NCBI RefSeq assembly: GCF_022967985.1
Contig: NZ_JALJVC010000027.1
Location: 1 to 50,439, forward strand
From: Acinetobacter lwoffii
Lineage (GTDB): Bacteria > Pseudomonadota > Gammaproteobacteria > Pseudomonadales > Moraxellaceae
Reading direction: 5' to 3'
DNA length: 50,439 nucleotides
Notes under the pieces: generated by a model
Seen by the model: only the letters and a program-made list of their open reading frames with translations
Told to the model about the DNA's origin: nothing
The model's database searches: none
Made by a program: the position numbers and the translations under genes
Part shown: positions 17,740-29,380 of the stretch, one piece after another
Numbering within the stretch: the first letter of the stretch is position 1
Layout: each line of letters starts with the position of its first letter

Positions 17740-18046
17740 TATTTGATCAGGATTACTACACACTTAAAGCAATATCACTCACGTATTCTTTAATTTATTA
17801 CACCAAATTTTTTATAAGTGATTGAGAACTTAGTTTTTCTACATGGGGGAGTATTTATTATTTTCAGCCAAATCCAAACTGAATATTTGATCAGTTTTAT
17901 TGCATTTATATTTCTCTAATGCCACTTTGACCTATGCAGATTTCACCCAGCATTCTGGACTGCATATATACTCTTCATCGTATAAAGAGCGTCCTTCTAC
18001 CTCTCTTTCCTGTTCAAATATTATTCTTCAAAGAATCAATCCTGAT

Positions 18047-18062
18047 TGTCGTTATAACGACA
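18047..18062. repeat. Perfect 16-bp palindrome
   Basis: TGTCGTTATAACGACA reads identically on both strands. It looks like a dimeric-repressor operator, but no gene starts next to it. Confidence 0.5.
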
Positions 18063-18246
18063 GATTCACTCCATATTTCAGGTATTCTCCTGAGCTGATG
18101 ATGTATACATAAACCCTTCCTTAGAGTCGATCCAGCTTATTCAACTTGGCTTTTAAAAACTAAAATGAACCTGTTCTATATCCAAAAATCTGTCCAAAAT
18201 TACTTTATTCTGCCTAACTCACAGGATATGAGTAAAAAATTTATCT

Positions 18247-18274
18247 AAAAAAGCGCCTCGAAAGGCGCTTTTTA
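18247..18274 (-). terminator. Terminator of gyrB (dnaA-dnaN-recF-gyrB cluster)
   Basis: AAGCGCC, a 6-nt loop and GGCGCTT with A- and T-runs on either side, located 23 nt past the gyrB stop. Confidence 0.9.
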
Positions 18275-18296
18275 GTTTTGATTTTATCCTGAGGGA

Positions 18297-20777
<2,481 letters not shown>

Positions 20778-20824
20778 CTAGTGAAAAATAGGTCTATCCA
20801 AAGATGGGTAAAACTCAAAAAATA

Positions 20825-21904
20825 TTATTGCACAACTTGAACTGTACCGTTTTCAACACTGAATAACTGATATGAGATAGACAAATCATGTAAGTGCTTT
20901 TGTACTGATTCATGGTCTAAGGTGGTAATAAAAACTTGACTACCAAGTTGGCTCAATCGCTCAATTAAACGTTGTTGTGCGGTTAAATCTAATTCTGCTG
21001 TCACATCATCTAATAATACCACAGTTTCCTTATTACAAGAATGTAGCATTGCGATTTGCGACAGTTTTAGTGCGATCATCAGCAGCTTTTTCTGCCCGCG
21101 CGACAGGATCACATCAGCATCCCCCATCGGGGTCTTTAAACGCAAATCTGCGCGATGTGGGCCATATTCGGTATAGCGTCGCTCACAGTCTTTTTCATGC
21201 TGGTTGGTCAGATCATTTAGCAGGCCGGTTTCACTATGAAAGCCCGGACTGTATTCCAGACTGACTTGCAATTCAGGTAATAACTGTTTCAGATCATCTT
21301 CAAAAAATGGCTTCCATTGTTCCACAATCCCGACACGTTGCGAGTGCAGGATTTCACCATATTCACTCAGCATCTGGTTCCACGGTTCCAGATCAGACAG
21401 ACTGAGAAAGCGTTTGCTTTTGAGCAGACTATTTCGCTGTTTCAGCGCACGAGAATAATATTGCCAGGCATGATAAAACTCTGGTTCCACGTGGAACATT
21501 AACCAGTCGAGCAATTGACGTCGTGGTTTGGCACCATGATCGATGATATCGGTACTTTGTGGATCAATCAGTTGCAAGGGTAACAGTTTGGCCAGTTGTC
21601 CCTGAGTTGCCACTAGATCGCCATTGACCTTGATCAACTGTTCCCCGCTGGCCATTTTTTGCATGCCTATTTTTTCAGTCGCAGATTGTGCAAACACAAT
21701 CGCATCCTGTGCGCCATGCTGGATATAATTTTTGGGAATATGGGTACGGAAAGAACGACCAGCAGCAAGTAAATGAATCGCCTCTAAAATCGAGGTTTTA
21801 CCTGAACCATTTTGGCCATAAAAAACATTAAACGGCTGCAATCCTTGGAGAGCAACCGTCTTTAAATTCCGCACACGCTCAATATGTAAACGCGTAATAT
21901 GCAT
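20825..21904 (-). CDS. recF: DNA replication and repair protein RecF
   Basis: RecF is an SMC-like ATPase that helps load RecA at gaps with RecO and RecR. Walker A is GQNGSGKT (30-37), the signature-like [17 protein letters not shown] is in the C-terminal half, and Walker [13 protein letters not shown] follows. The length of 359 aa is normal. The start lies 28 nt after the dnaN stop, so the two are likely cotranscribed. Confidence 0.97.
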   Translation of the reverse strand: MHITRLHIERVRNLKTVALQGLQPFNVFYGQNGSGKTSILEAIHLLAAGRSFRTHIPKNYIQHGAQDAIVFAQSATEKIGMQKMASGEQLIKVNGDLVATQGQLAKLLPLQLIDPQSTDIIDHGAKPRRQLLDWLMFHVEPEFYHAWQYYSRALKQRNSLLKSKRFLSLSDLEPWNQMLSEYGEILHSQRVGIVEQWKPFFEDDLKQLLPELQVSLEYSPGFHSETGLLNDLTNQHEKDCERRYTEYGPHRADLRLKTPMGDADVILSRGQKKLLMIALKLSQIAMLHSCNKETVVLLDDVTAELDLTAQQRLIERLSQLGSQVFITTLDHESVQKHLHDLSISYQLFSVENGTVQVVQ

Positions 21905-21932
21905 GTCTTATATAAATATCAAGAGCCGCGGC

Positions 21933-23081
21933 TTAAACACGCATCGGCATGACGACATAGGTTTGATCCGTATGCGCCGGGTCTTGTACCAAGACAGACT
22001 GATTCGCTTCAGTCATGGTCATTGACACATCATCGCCATCAAGCACACCGAGTACTTCAATCAGATACTGCGCATTAAATGACATTTCTAGCGGTGAATC
22101 AGCATATTGAATCGCCAGATCTTCAATCGCTTCATCCTGCTCCGGGTTATTGGCGCGAAGTTGCAAAGAATCGGCATTAAAGTTTAGAAACACACCACGC
22201 AGCTTTTCATTACTTAAAATCGCCACACGTTGCAAAGACTGCTTGAACACGTCATGTGCGATCATCACCACTTTGTCGCCACCACGTGGAATCACACGGC
22301 GATAATCCGGGAACTTACCATCAATCAGCTTGGTGGTGAAACGCACGGTAATATCCGCCTGTTCCTTGTCACGGCTTGGCATCTTGATGGTCACATTGAG
22401 CAGTTCACGACCAATCAATAGAGATAATTGCTCATCTTCAACGCTGAGCAGGCGCTGTAATTCTGCAACGGCCTTACGTGGCACAATCGCCTGAATCGGT
22501 TGTGCTGCAGTGGATTGTGCCGCTGTTTCACACAGTGCCAGACGGTGGCCATCGGTGGTCACAGCACGTAGCTGATTGGCATCAATTTCCAGCAAGGTAC
22601 CGGTCAGGTAAAAACGTACATCCTGAACCGCCATGGCAAAAGCAGTTTTTTCGAACAGGCGTTTTAGCTCACGCTGTGTCACCGTTACTTGCGTGCCTTG
22701 GGTGTTTTCAGTGTTCAGCAATGGATAATCATCAGCAGGCAATGTCCCCAGTACAAAACGGCTGTTGCCTGATTTAAGGATGCAGCGCTGATCTTCAGTG
22801 ATATGCAAATCCACCAATGCTGCTGAAGGAAGTGACTTACAGATATCAATCAGCTTACGTGCAGGAACTGTGGTCTCGCCTTCCTGCAAACATGCACCTT
22901 CAGCCAGTGCTGTACTCGCCACCAGTTCAACTTCCAGATCGGAACCGGTCACGGTCAATGCTTGCGCAGTCACCTGAATTTTCAGGTTAGACAAGATATT
23001 CAAGGTATGGCGACGTTCAACCGCTCCTACGACATGTGAGAGAACATTCAGTAAGCTTTCTTTCGCGATTTTTAAACGCAC
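21933..23081 (-). CDS. dnaN: DNA polymerase III sliding clamp (beta subunit)
   Basis: This is the ring-shaped processivity clamp of the replicative polymerase. The 382-aa protein has three clamp folds and the characteristic C-terminal end YVVMPMRV, with the hydrophobic clamp-binding pocket. It begins MRLKIAKESLLNVLSHVVGAVERRHTLNIL-like, which carries the usual first-fold signature. It is 109 nt downstream of dnaA and 28 nt upstream of recF. Confidence 0.98.
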   Translation of the reverse strand: MRLKIAKESLLNVLSHVVGAVERRHTLNILSNLKIQVTAQALTVTGSDLEVELVASTALAEGACLQEGETTVPARKLIDICKSLPSAALVDLHITEDQRCILKSGNSRFVLGTLPADDYPLLNTENTQGTQVTVTQRELKRLFEKTAFAMAVQDVRFYLTGTLLEIDANQLRAVTTDGHRLALCETAAQSTAAQPIQAIVPRKAVAELQRLLSVEDEQLSLLIGRELLNVTIKMPSRDKEQADITVRFTTKLIDGKFPDYRRVIPRGGDKVVMIAHDVFKQSLQRVAILSNEKLRGVFLNFNADSLQLRANNPEQDEAIEDLAIQYADSPLEMSFNAQYLIEVLGVLDGDDVSMTMTEANQSVLVQDPAHTDQTYVVMPMRV

Positions 23082-23190
23082 GGTGCATTCCTCTAAAGCT
23101 GAAGATTAATATAGAAAAAGTGATTTTTTTGACGGTTTACTATGCGGCAAAAGCAGCCGCATAGCAAGAATAGAATTTGAGCGATTTAGG

Positions 23191-24567
23191 TCAACTTTGC
23201 AACAGACGTTGCAGGTTTTTATAGTCTTCGTTAAAGATCGGATCTTCTTCACGCAGACTCTGTACTTTCTCGCAAGCATGCATCACGGTACTGTGATCAC
23301 GACCGCCAAAAGCCATGCCAATTTCCGGAAAACTGTCGCCTGTTAATTCACGTGCCAGCCCCATCGCCAGTTGACGTGGGCGGGCATAAATCCGGGTGCG
23401 TTTTGGACCGACCAGTTCTTTCAGCGGAATCCGGAAATACTCACTCACGACACGCTGAATATTTTCAGTACTGATAGTACGGGCACGAATCGCCAGCACA
23501 TCTTTTAAAGATTCACGCACCACATCCAGATCAATTGGTGTGCCTTTAAAACGTGAAATCGCCACCACTTTGTTCAGCGCACCTTCCAGCTCACGCACGT
23601 TAGCCACCACCTGCTGGGCAATAAACAGCGCACAGTTACGTGGTAAATCAACCTGGTTGCTTTCTGCTTTTTTCAGCAGAATTTCAATTCGAGTTTCAAT
23701 ATCTGGTGGTTCAACCCCGACCGACAACCCCCAGGAAAAACGTGAAACCAGACGTGGATCGAGTTCGGTTAGCTCTTTAGGATAACGATCTGAAGTCAGA
23801 ATGATCTGTTTAGACTCGTCCAGAAGTGCGTTAAAGGTGTAGAAAAACTCGACCAAACTAGCTTCTTTACCGGCCAACAAGTGAATATCATCGACCAGTA
23901 ATAAATCCAGAGAACGGCAATTTTTCTTAAACTCTTCAACTTTGCCCTGCTGCAACGAGCTGACAAAGTCCTGTACAAAACTTTCTGCGGTCATGTACAT
24001 GACACGTGCATTCGGTTTGGCCTGCAACAGTGCATTGCCGACCGCCTGCATCAAGTGGGTTTTACCCAGACCGGTCGGACCATATAAAAATAACGGGTTG
24101 TGCTGTGAAGCACCCAGCTGAGTCAGCACCTTGCGACAGGTTTCTGCCGCCATCTGGTTAGATCGACCTTCCACAAACAGCGAGAAGGTAAACAAAGGAT
24201 TCAACTGACGTCTACGGCTATTTTTGCCGCTGTCTTCTTTTTCTTTCTTCGGTTTCGGCACCGGCATCGGTGTCGAAGTCAATGCCGCCGTCGTAGTCGC
24301 CGGTTGTTCACTGGCAGATAAAATCGCCCCTGGACGTGAATCGACCAAAATTTCGACCTTGCGTACCCGTCCTTCAGACAATTGCTCTGCCAGAATCGTG
24401 ATCAGTTCCAGATGATGTTCTTGAATGTAACGCGTCCAGTAAGGATTAGGTGCATACAAACGCAAGCTGTCTTCCAGCTCTTCTGCAACCAATGGGCGAA
24501 TCCACATTGTAAAGACATTTCCAGAGAGCTCTTGTCGCAGGCGATTTAAGCAGTCCGTCCAAAGCAT
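23191..24567 (-). CDS. dnaA: Chromosomal replication initiator DnaA
   Basis: DnaA binds DnaA boxes at oriC and opens the duplex. Domain I (1-80) begins MLWTDCLNRLRQEL, and a short variable linker rich in Thr, Pro and Lys follows. The AAA+ domain has Walker A GPTGLGKT (163-170) and Walker B LLLVDDIHLL. The C-terminal helix-turn-helix domain IV has the DnaA signature GGRDHSTVMHACEKV. The protein is 458 aa. It is transcribed away from oriC, which lies immediately upstream. Two near-consensus DnaA-box clusters in its leader suggest autoregulation. Confidence 0.99.
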   Translation of the reverse strand: MLWTDCLNRLRQELSGNVFTMWIRPLVAEELEDSLRLYAPNPYWTRYIQEHHLELITILAEQLSEGRVRKVEILVDSRPGAILSASEQPATTTAALTSTPMPVPKPKKEKEDSGKNSRRRQLNPLFTFSLFVEGRSNQMAAETCRKVLTQLGASQHNPLFLYGPTGLGKTHLMQAVGNALLQAKPNARVMYMTAESFVQDFVSSLQQGKVEEFKKNCRSLDLLLVDDIHLLAGKEASLVEFFYTFNALLDESKQIILTSDRYPKELTELDPRLVSRFSWGLSVGVEPPDIETRIEILLKKAESNQVDLPRNCALFIAQQVVANVRELEGALNKVVAISRFKGTPIDLDVVRESLKDVLAIRARTISTENIQRVVSEYFRIPLKELVGPKRTRIYARPRQLAMGLARELTGDSFPEIGMAFGGRDHSTVMHACEKVQSLREEDPIFNEDYKNLQRLLQS

Positions 24568-25125
24568 GTGAATCCCCTATTCATTCCATTGTTCATTCAA
24601 AAAAGATGACCGCGACCAAAAGCGGGTCGCCATTCTAACCAAGTTATCCACATCTGTCATGGCAATTTCCACAAAAACTGTGCAAAAAGAAATCACCATG
24701 CATAAAATTAAATTTAAAACCCAGTGTGGATAAGTTTATCCGCAAGCTGTGGATAAAATATATCATAAAGTTATCCACAAAGTATAAAATTAATAGAAAC
24801 AGTTTTATCCACAATATAAGCTCATGTTTAAATAAATAAAAAGTGGCTTATCCATAGAAAAAGCGCTCCCTAATAGTAATAAATTTAAATTTATAAATTT
24901 GAATTTATTTATAAGATCACTGGTTTTTGTGGATAACTCAAAAAACTTCAAATTTAAATTCAAAACCGTAAGTTAAATTTAAACTCTGGATAACATGTGG
25001 ATAACTTTGTTGATAGAGTTGTTCATAACTTATATATCTTTATATAACAATAACTTAATTTGTGATTAACTTAAGTTGAACTATTTTTTATTCAGTTCTC
25101 TGAACAACTAGGGTCTTTATATTTT
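24568..25125. other. oriC: Chromosomal replication origin oriC
   Basis: The region between dnaA and rpmH holds seven exact DnaA boxes (TTATCCACA or its complement) at 24644, 24725, 24748, 24771, 24805, 24928 and 24996, and three single-mismatch boxes at 24736, 24848 and 24986. An AT-rich stretch at about 25008-25080 next to the rightmost boxes is the likely unwinding element. It also contains TTTAAATTCAAA (24953-24964), a near copy at 24898-24909, and other AAATTTAAA-type sequences. A GCGACC/GGTCGC hairpin (24612-24630) lies in the dnaA leader. Confidence 0.93.
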
Positions 25126-25158
25126 TTGATCTTATTTGAAAAGAAAACCGCTTTTGCA

Positions 25159-25187
25159 TTGACAGCTCAAGCAATGAGCACTAAAAT
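25159..25187 (+). promoter_or_regulatory. Sigma-70 promoter of rpmH
   Basis: A perfect -35 TTGACA (25159-25164), 17 nt, then TAAAAT (25182-25187). It stands about 40 nt before the rpmH start. This is the best sigma-70 match in the window outside the rrn promoters, fitting a ribosomal protein gene. Confidence 0.85.
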
Positions 25188-25227
25188 CGCGGACCTTCAT
25201 AGAAAGATCATTTTTTGGAGTTTCAAT

Positions 25228-25362
25228 ATGAAACGTACATTCCAACCGTCTGAATTAAAGCGTAAGCGTGTTCATGGTTTCCGTGCTCGTATGGCTACTA
25301 AAGCTGGTCGTCAAGTATTAGCTCGCCGTCGTGCAAAAGGTCGTCATAGCTTAACTGTTTAA
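25228..25362 (+). CDS. rpmH: 50S ribosomal protein L34
   Basis: L34 is a short, very basic protein of the large ribosomal subunit. The start is the ATG at 25228 with TTGGAG upstream. A longer reading from 25126 would add a non-conserved leader. The 44-aa product begins [14 protein letters not shown] and ends GRHSLTV, the exact size of bacterial L34. It heads the conserved rpmH-rnpA-yidD-yidC row. Confidence 0.98.
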
Positions 25363-25391
25363 TCAGTTACGCTAAGACGATTTTGGGTGTT

Positions 25392-25784
25392 ATGACAAAA
25401 CTTTATAGTTTTGGCACAGAGTTGCGATTACGCTGTGCTGCCGATTATAAAGGTGTCTTTGATGGTGCGCTTTTTAAAGTGCATCAACCCCATTTCTTAT
25501 TTCTTGCAAAACATTCCGAACTGCCAAATAGCCGTTTGGGTTTAGTTGTTGCCAAGAAGAAAGTGCGACGTGCACACGAAAGAAATAGAGTAAAACGACT
25601 TGCTCGCGAAAGTTTTCGCCTGCATCAACAGCAATTAGATGACTTAGACATTGTAATCATGCCGAAAATGGGTGTTGAAGCAGTGCCTAATGCAGAATTG
25701 CACCAGCAATTACAATTTGCCTGGCAGAAACTGAACCGTCTCGCCAAAAAGCATTCAAAAATAGCCCCCTCCCCACAAAAGTAG
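25392..25784 (+). CDS. rnpA: Ribonuclease P protein component
   Basis: RnpA assists the RNase P RNA in cutting tRNA 5' leaders. The 130-aa product has the RnpA signature [13 protein letters not shown] (within [16 protein letters not shown]) and the N-terminal F/Y-rich substrate-binding region. The start is the ATG at 25392; an upstream in-frame TTG at 25383 has no support. It lies 29 nt after rpmH and 9 nt before yidD. Confidence 0.96.
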   Translation: MTKLYSFGTELRLRCAADYKGVFDGALFKVHQPHFLFLAKHSELPNSRLGLVVAKKKVRRAHERNRVKRLARESFRLHQQQLDDLDIVIMPKMGVEAVPNAELHQQLQFAWQKLNRLAKKHSKIAPSPQK

Positions 25785-25793
25785 AGTTGGCCA

Positions 25794-26114
25794 ATGGTAC
25801 GTTTACTGCATTGGTTGATCCGTTTCTATCAGATTGCGATTAGTCCTCTTCTTGGACCGCGCTGTCGTTATATTCCAACTTGTTCTCAATATTCCTTGGA
25901 AGCAGTCCAGATGCATGGCGCTGGGCGTGGAGTGTGGCTGGCTACTAAACGTATTTGCCGTTGTCATCCGTGGGGGGGCTCGGGATATGATCCTGTTCCC
26001 TCAAAAGCGATTCGTTTTATTTCATTTCAGCAAATAGATTCTCAAACGCTTCACGTTGCTGTACCCTTTCGTGATCGTTTATTGAACCAAAATCACTCTC
26101 ACCACTTGGGGTAA
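25794..26114 (+). CDS. yidD: Membrane protein insertion efficiency factor YidD
   Basis: YidD is a small inner-membrane-associated protein that helps YidC-dependent insertion. The hallmark segment [16 protein letters not shown] and the [17 protein letters not shown] segment are both intact. The 106-aa product has a longer C-terminal tail (after about residue 75) than the E. coli protein. It lies 5 nt before yidC and 9 nt after rnpA, so translational coupling is likely. Confidence 0.95.
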   Translation: MVRLLHWLIRFYQIAISPLLGPRCRYIPTCSQYSLEAVQMHGAGRGVWLATKRICRCHPWGGSGYDPVPSKAIRFISFQQIDSQTLHVAVPFRDRLLNQNHSHHLG

Positions 26115-26119
26115 TACAT

Positions 26120-27883
26120 ATGCAACAATGGGCCAGGATTGCAATTCTCGGAGCCATGTTTGTTGTCGCATATTTGCTCATTTTGGCGTGGCAAAAAGAT
26201 TATGGAAATGCTGAAACAAAACCGCAGCAGGAAACTGCTGTTGTTTCGCATGACGTATCTGCAGATTTGCCAAATGGTCAGACGGCTACAGTTGCCTCTG
26301 ATCTGCCACAAGCAAATGTGCCAGCACAGCAAGCCACGGATGCCACAGCACCTGTAAGTCAGCAGCTTATTTCAGTACAAACTGACCTTTATCACCTTTG
26401 GATCAATCCTAAGGGTGGTGATATTGTTCGTATTGAATTACTCAATCATGACAAGAACAAAGACAGCGATGAACCGTTCGTGATGCTGGAAAGCGATGCG
26501 AAACGTACTTATGTCGCCCAGTCTGGCCTGATCGGTCTGAATGGACCGGACAGCAGCCGTAACGGCCGTCCAATGTATGAGCTGGAAAAAACGGCTTATA
26601 CTCTGGCAGATGCGAAAACAGTCAAATCCAAAGATGGTGAAAACCTGAAAGTATTGTCTGTACCGCTAGTGTTTAAAACCGCTGACGGGATCGAGATTAT
26701 CAAGACCTTCAATTTCACTGAAGGTGAATATCCGGTCGTGGTAAATCACAAAGTGGTTAACCGCAGTGGCCAGACTTGGCAAGGTCAGATGTTCGGTCAG
26801 ATCAAACGGGATAACTCGGAAGATCCAGGCAAATCTGATCAGGGGATCTTCACGCTGGGAACATTCCTCGGCGGTGCATGGGGTACCCCGGACGAGCAGT
26901 ACAACAAGCTTAAATTCGACAACTTTGTTGAAGAAAAAGTCAGTACTGAAGCGACAGGTGGTTGGGTGGCAATGGTACAGCACTACTTTGTCAGTGCATG
27001 GGTTCCAGGTCAGCTGAAGTTGACTCAAGGCAATGGCGAAGCTTATAGCGCCAAGCTTGAATCACGTAAATCAACCGATAACATGAACATCATCGGTTTT
27101 ACCTCACCGACGTTCAATGTGCCTGCAGGTACAGTGGCTGAAATTGATGCGACTTTCTATTCAGGTCCAAAAATCCAGTCAGAACTGAAAGATTTGGCTG
27201 CGGGTTTAAACCAGACCGTTGATTATGGCTGGTTATGGCCAATTGCGAAATTACTGTTTGTCGGTCTTGAATTCTTCCATGGTCTGGTGGGTAACTGGGG
27301 CTGGGCAATTATTCTGTTGACTATCTTGGTGAAAGTAATCCTGTGGCCATTGTCGTCGAAGAGCTATCGCTCGATGGCGAAAATGCGTGTGATTGCGCCA
27401 GAAATGCAACGCATGAAAGAAGAGTTCGGTGAAGACCGGATGCGCTTCTCTCAAGAAATGATGGCATTGTACAAACGTGAACAGGTCAATCCGCTTGCCG
27501 GCTGTTTACCGCTGTTATTACAAATGCCGATTTTCCTAGCCTTGTACTGGGTATTGATGGAATCTGTGGAACTGCGTCATGCGCCATGGATGCTGTGGAT
27601 TCAGGATTTGTCTTCAATGGATCCTTGGTTCATCCTGCCGTTGTTGATGGGCTTGACGATGTATATCCAACAGTCGTTAAATCCACAACCGACGGATCCA
27701 ATGCAGGCAAAAGTCTTCAAGTTTATGCCGATTATCTTTACCGTATTCTTGTTGTTCTTCCCGGCAGGCTTGGTCCTGTACTGGATCGTCAACAACTTGA
27801 TCACGATTCTGCAACAAACTTTGATTAACAAGTCTGTTGCCAAAGATCGCGCGAAACGTGATGAGGCCACTCCAGTCAACTAA
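26120..27883 (+). CDS. yidC: Membrane protein insertase YidC
   Basis: YidC inserts and folds inner-membrane proteins alone or with SecYEG. An N-terminal transmembrane helix (about residues 5-22) is followed by a large periplasmic domain. The conserved core of five helices starts near residue 365 (WGWAIILLTILVKVILWPLSSKSYRSMAKM region). The positively charged cytoplasmic hairpin and the final helix (FPAGLVLYWIVNNLITILQQ) are present. The length of 587 aa fits the genus. It ends the rpmH operon, followed by a long-stemmed terminator. Confidence 0.98.
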   Translation: MQQWARIAILGAMFVVAYLLILAWQKDYGNAETKPQQETAVVSHDVSADLPNGQTATVASDLPQANVPAQQATDATAPVSQQLISVQTDLYHLWINPKGGDIVRIELLNHDKNKDSDEPFVMLESDAKRTYVAQSGLIGLNGPDSSRNGRPMYELEKTAYTLADAKTVKSKDGENLKVLSVPLVFKTADGIEIIKTFNFTEGEYPVVVNHKVVNRSGQTWQGQMFGQIKRDNSEDPGKSDQGIFTLGTFLGGAWGTPDEQYNKLKFDNFVEEKVSTEATGGWVAMVQHYFVSAWVPGQLKLTQGNGEAYSAKLESRKSTDNMNIIGFTSPTFNVPAGTVAEIDATFYSGPKIQSELKDLAAGLNQTVDYGWLWPIAKLLFVGLEFFHGLVGNWGWAIILLTILVKVILWPLSSKSYRSMAKMRVIAPEMQRMKEEFGEDRMRFSQEMMALYKREQVNPLAGCLPLLLQMPIFLALYWVLMESVELRHAPWMLWIQDLSSMDPWFILPLLMGLTMYIQQSLNPQPTDPMQAKVFKFMPIIFTVFLLFFPAGLVLYWIVNNLITILQQTLINKSVAKDRAKRDEATPVN

Positions 27884-27903
27884 GTTGTACGGATAGGCTG
27901 AAT

Positions 27904-27942
27904 AAATCCGCTTAAGATGGTAATCTTAGGCGGATTTTTTTT
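27904..27942 (+). terminator. Terminator of the rpmH-yidC operon
   Basis: AATCCGCTTAAGAT, a GGTA loop and ATCTTAGGCGGATT (one G-U pair), then eight T residues. The roughly 14-bp stem is long and stable. Confidence 0.93.
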
Positions 27943-27975
27943 GGCTGTATTTTTGAGTCTTTGCAGGTGAATTTT

Positions 27976-29334
27976 ATGCTCAACCGAACCACAACTATTG
28001 CTGCGATTGCCACTCCACCAGGACGTGGCGGCGTTGGGGTGATTCGCCTGTCAGGCCCGAAATCCTATGAGATTGCCCAGCAACTGACACAAAAAGAGCT
28101 GGCTAAAGCCCGTTTTGCCGGTTTCCGCCAGTTCTATGATGCGGCCGGCGAAGTCATGGATGAAGGACTGGCGATTTGCTTCCCGAATCCAAACTCTTTT
28201 ACCGGCGAAGATGTGGTCGAGTTGCAAGGTCATGGCGGTCCGGTGATTCAGAATGCCCTGCTTGGCCGTTTGCTGGAGCTCGGAGCTACAGCGGCTAAAG
28301 CCGGTGAGTTCTCGATGCGTGCCTTTGAAAATGGCAAGCTGGATCTGGTACAAGCTGAAGCAATTGCCGACCTGATTGATGCAACTTCGCAAGCGGCTGC
28401 ACGTTCTGCTGTACGTTCACTGCAAGGGGCTTTCTCGACCAAAGTCAATGCAGTCCTTGAGCAGCTGATTCACCTGCGTTTGCATGTGGAAGCTGCAATT
28501 GATTTTCCGGAAGAAGAAATTGATTTTCTCGCAGATGGCAAAATTTTAAATCTGCTGGATGGCGTATCCAGTGCAGTCACTCAAGTACAGCAATCCGCAC
28601 GTCAAGGTCAATTGTTACGTGAAGGTTTACAGGTGGTAATTGCAGGGAAACCGAATGCCGGTAAATCTTCCTTACTGAATGCATTAGCTGGAATTGAACG
28701 CGCGATTGTGACCGATATTGCCGGTACCACCCGTGATGTCCTGCATGAAAAAATTACCTTAAATGGTCTGCCGATTACCCTCACCGATACTGCGGGCTTG
28801 CGTAAAACTGGCGATATCGTGGAAAAAGAAGGGATCCGCCGCGCAATTAAAGAAATCGAACAGGCCGATTTATTGCTCTTGGTCTATGACTTAAGCCAGG
28901 GCGAAGATCCGCTGCAACTCGCCCAGGAATATTTTGCTGAACATATAGAACCGAAACGTTTGATGCTGATTGGCAATAAATGCGACCTGACCGGTGCTGA
29001 AGCCGTGATTGGAGATTTAAATGGTTTCCGGCATATCGCAGTCTCTGCCAAGCAGGAAACCGGCGTTCAGGCGCTCATAGAAGCGATTACAGCGCATGCA
29101 GGCTTCCAGCCTGAGGAAGACACCTTTATCGCACGTACCCGTCATTTAGACGCAATGAAGCGCACTCAGCTCTATCTGGCTGAGGCGCGTGAACAACTGG
29201 TGGTGTATAACGCCGGTGAACTGGTAGCGGAGTCCTTACGTCTGGCGCAAAATGCATTGGGTGAGATCACTGGTGATTTCAGTGCAGATGACCTGCTGGG
29301 CAAGATCTTCGGTTCATTCTGTATTGGAAAGTAA
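27976..29334 (+). CDS. mnmE: tRNA uridine-5-carboxymethylaminomethyl modification GTPase MnmE
   Basis: With MnmG, MnmE installs the cmnm5 modification on the wobble uridine of several tRNAs. The N-terminal tetrahydrofolate-binding domain has TPPGRGGVGVIRLSG. The G domain carries G1 GKPNAGKSS (about 225-233), DIAGTTRD, DTAGLR and NKCDL. The C-terminus ends in the family signature FCIGK with the catalytic Cys. The start is the ATG at 27976, with AGGTG 6 nt upstream. The product is 452 aa. Confidence 0.98.
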   Translation: MLNRTTTIAAIATPPGRGGVGVIRLSGPKSYEIAQQLTQKELAKARFAGFRQFYDAAGEVMDEGLAICFPNPNSFTGEDVVELQGHGGPVIQNALLGRLLELGATAAKAGEFSMRAFENGKLDLVQAEAIADLIDATSQAAARSAVRSLQGAFSTKVNAVLEQLIHLRLHVEAAIDFPEEEIDFLADGKILNLLDGVSSAVTQVQQSARQGQLLREGLQVVIAGKPNAGKSSLLNALAGIERAIVTDIAGTTRDVLHEKITLNGLPITLTDTAGLRKTGDIVEKEGIRRAIKEIEQADLLLLVYDLSQGEDPLQLAQEYFAEHIEPKRLMLIGNKCDLTGAEAVIGDLNGFRHIAVSAKQETGVQALIEAITAHAGFQPEEDTFIARTRHLDAMKRTQLYLAEAREQLVVYNAGELVAESLRLAQNALGEITGDFSADDLLGKIFGSFCIGK

Positions 29335-29351
29335 TTATTTAATAAAACATC

Positions 29352-29380
29352 AAAAAAGCCCTCAACTGAGGGCTTTTTTT
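29352..29380. terminator. Bidirectional terminator between mnmE and MFS gene
   Basis: AAGCCCTC, a 4-nt loop and GAGGGCTT with flanking A- and T-runs. Its T-run touches the stop codon of the convergent MFS gene (29379-29381). Confidence 0.92.

Larger units (their letters stand above)
17193..18246. other. 1-kb gene-free region between adh and gyrB with DnaA boxes
   Basis: This stretch is very AT-rich. A 70-codon ORF at 17900-18112 has no ribosome-binding site, no recognisable protein features and AT-biased codons, and I do not believe it. Contained signals are listed separately: an AT-motif and DnaA-box cluster at 17580-17739 and a 16-bp palindrome at 18047-18062. Nothing else is recognised. 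Confidence 0.6.

Noticed and set aside
17900..18112. 70-codon ORF on the plus strand in the adh-gyrB gap
   Set aside because: It has no ribosome-binding site, Ser/Tyr-rich random-looking composition and lies in AT-rich non-coding DNA.
24840..25080. AT-rich repeats at oriC as evidence of an insertion element
   Set aside because: No transposase, terminal inverted repeats or target duplication were seen; DnaA boxes and the AT motif explain the sequence better.
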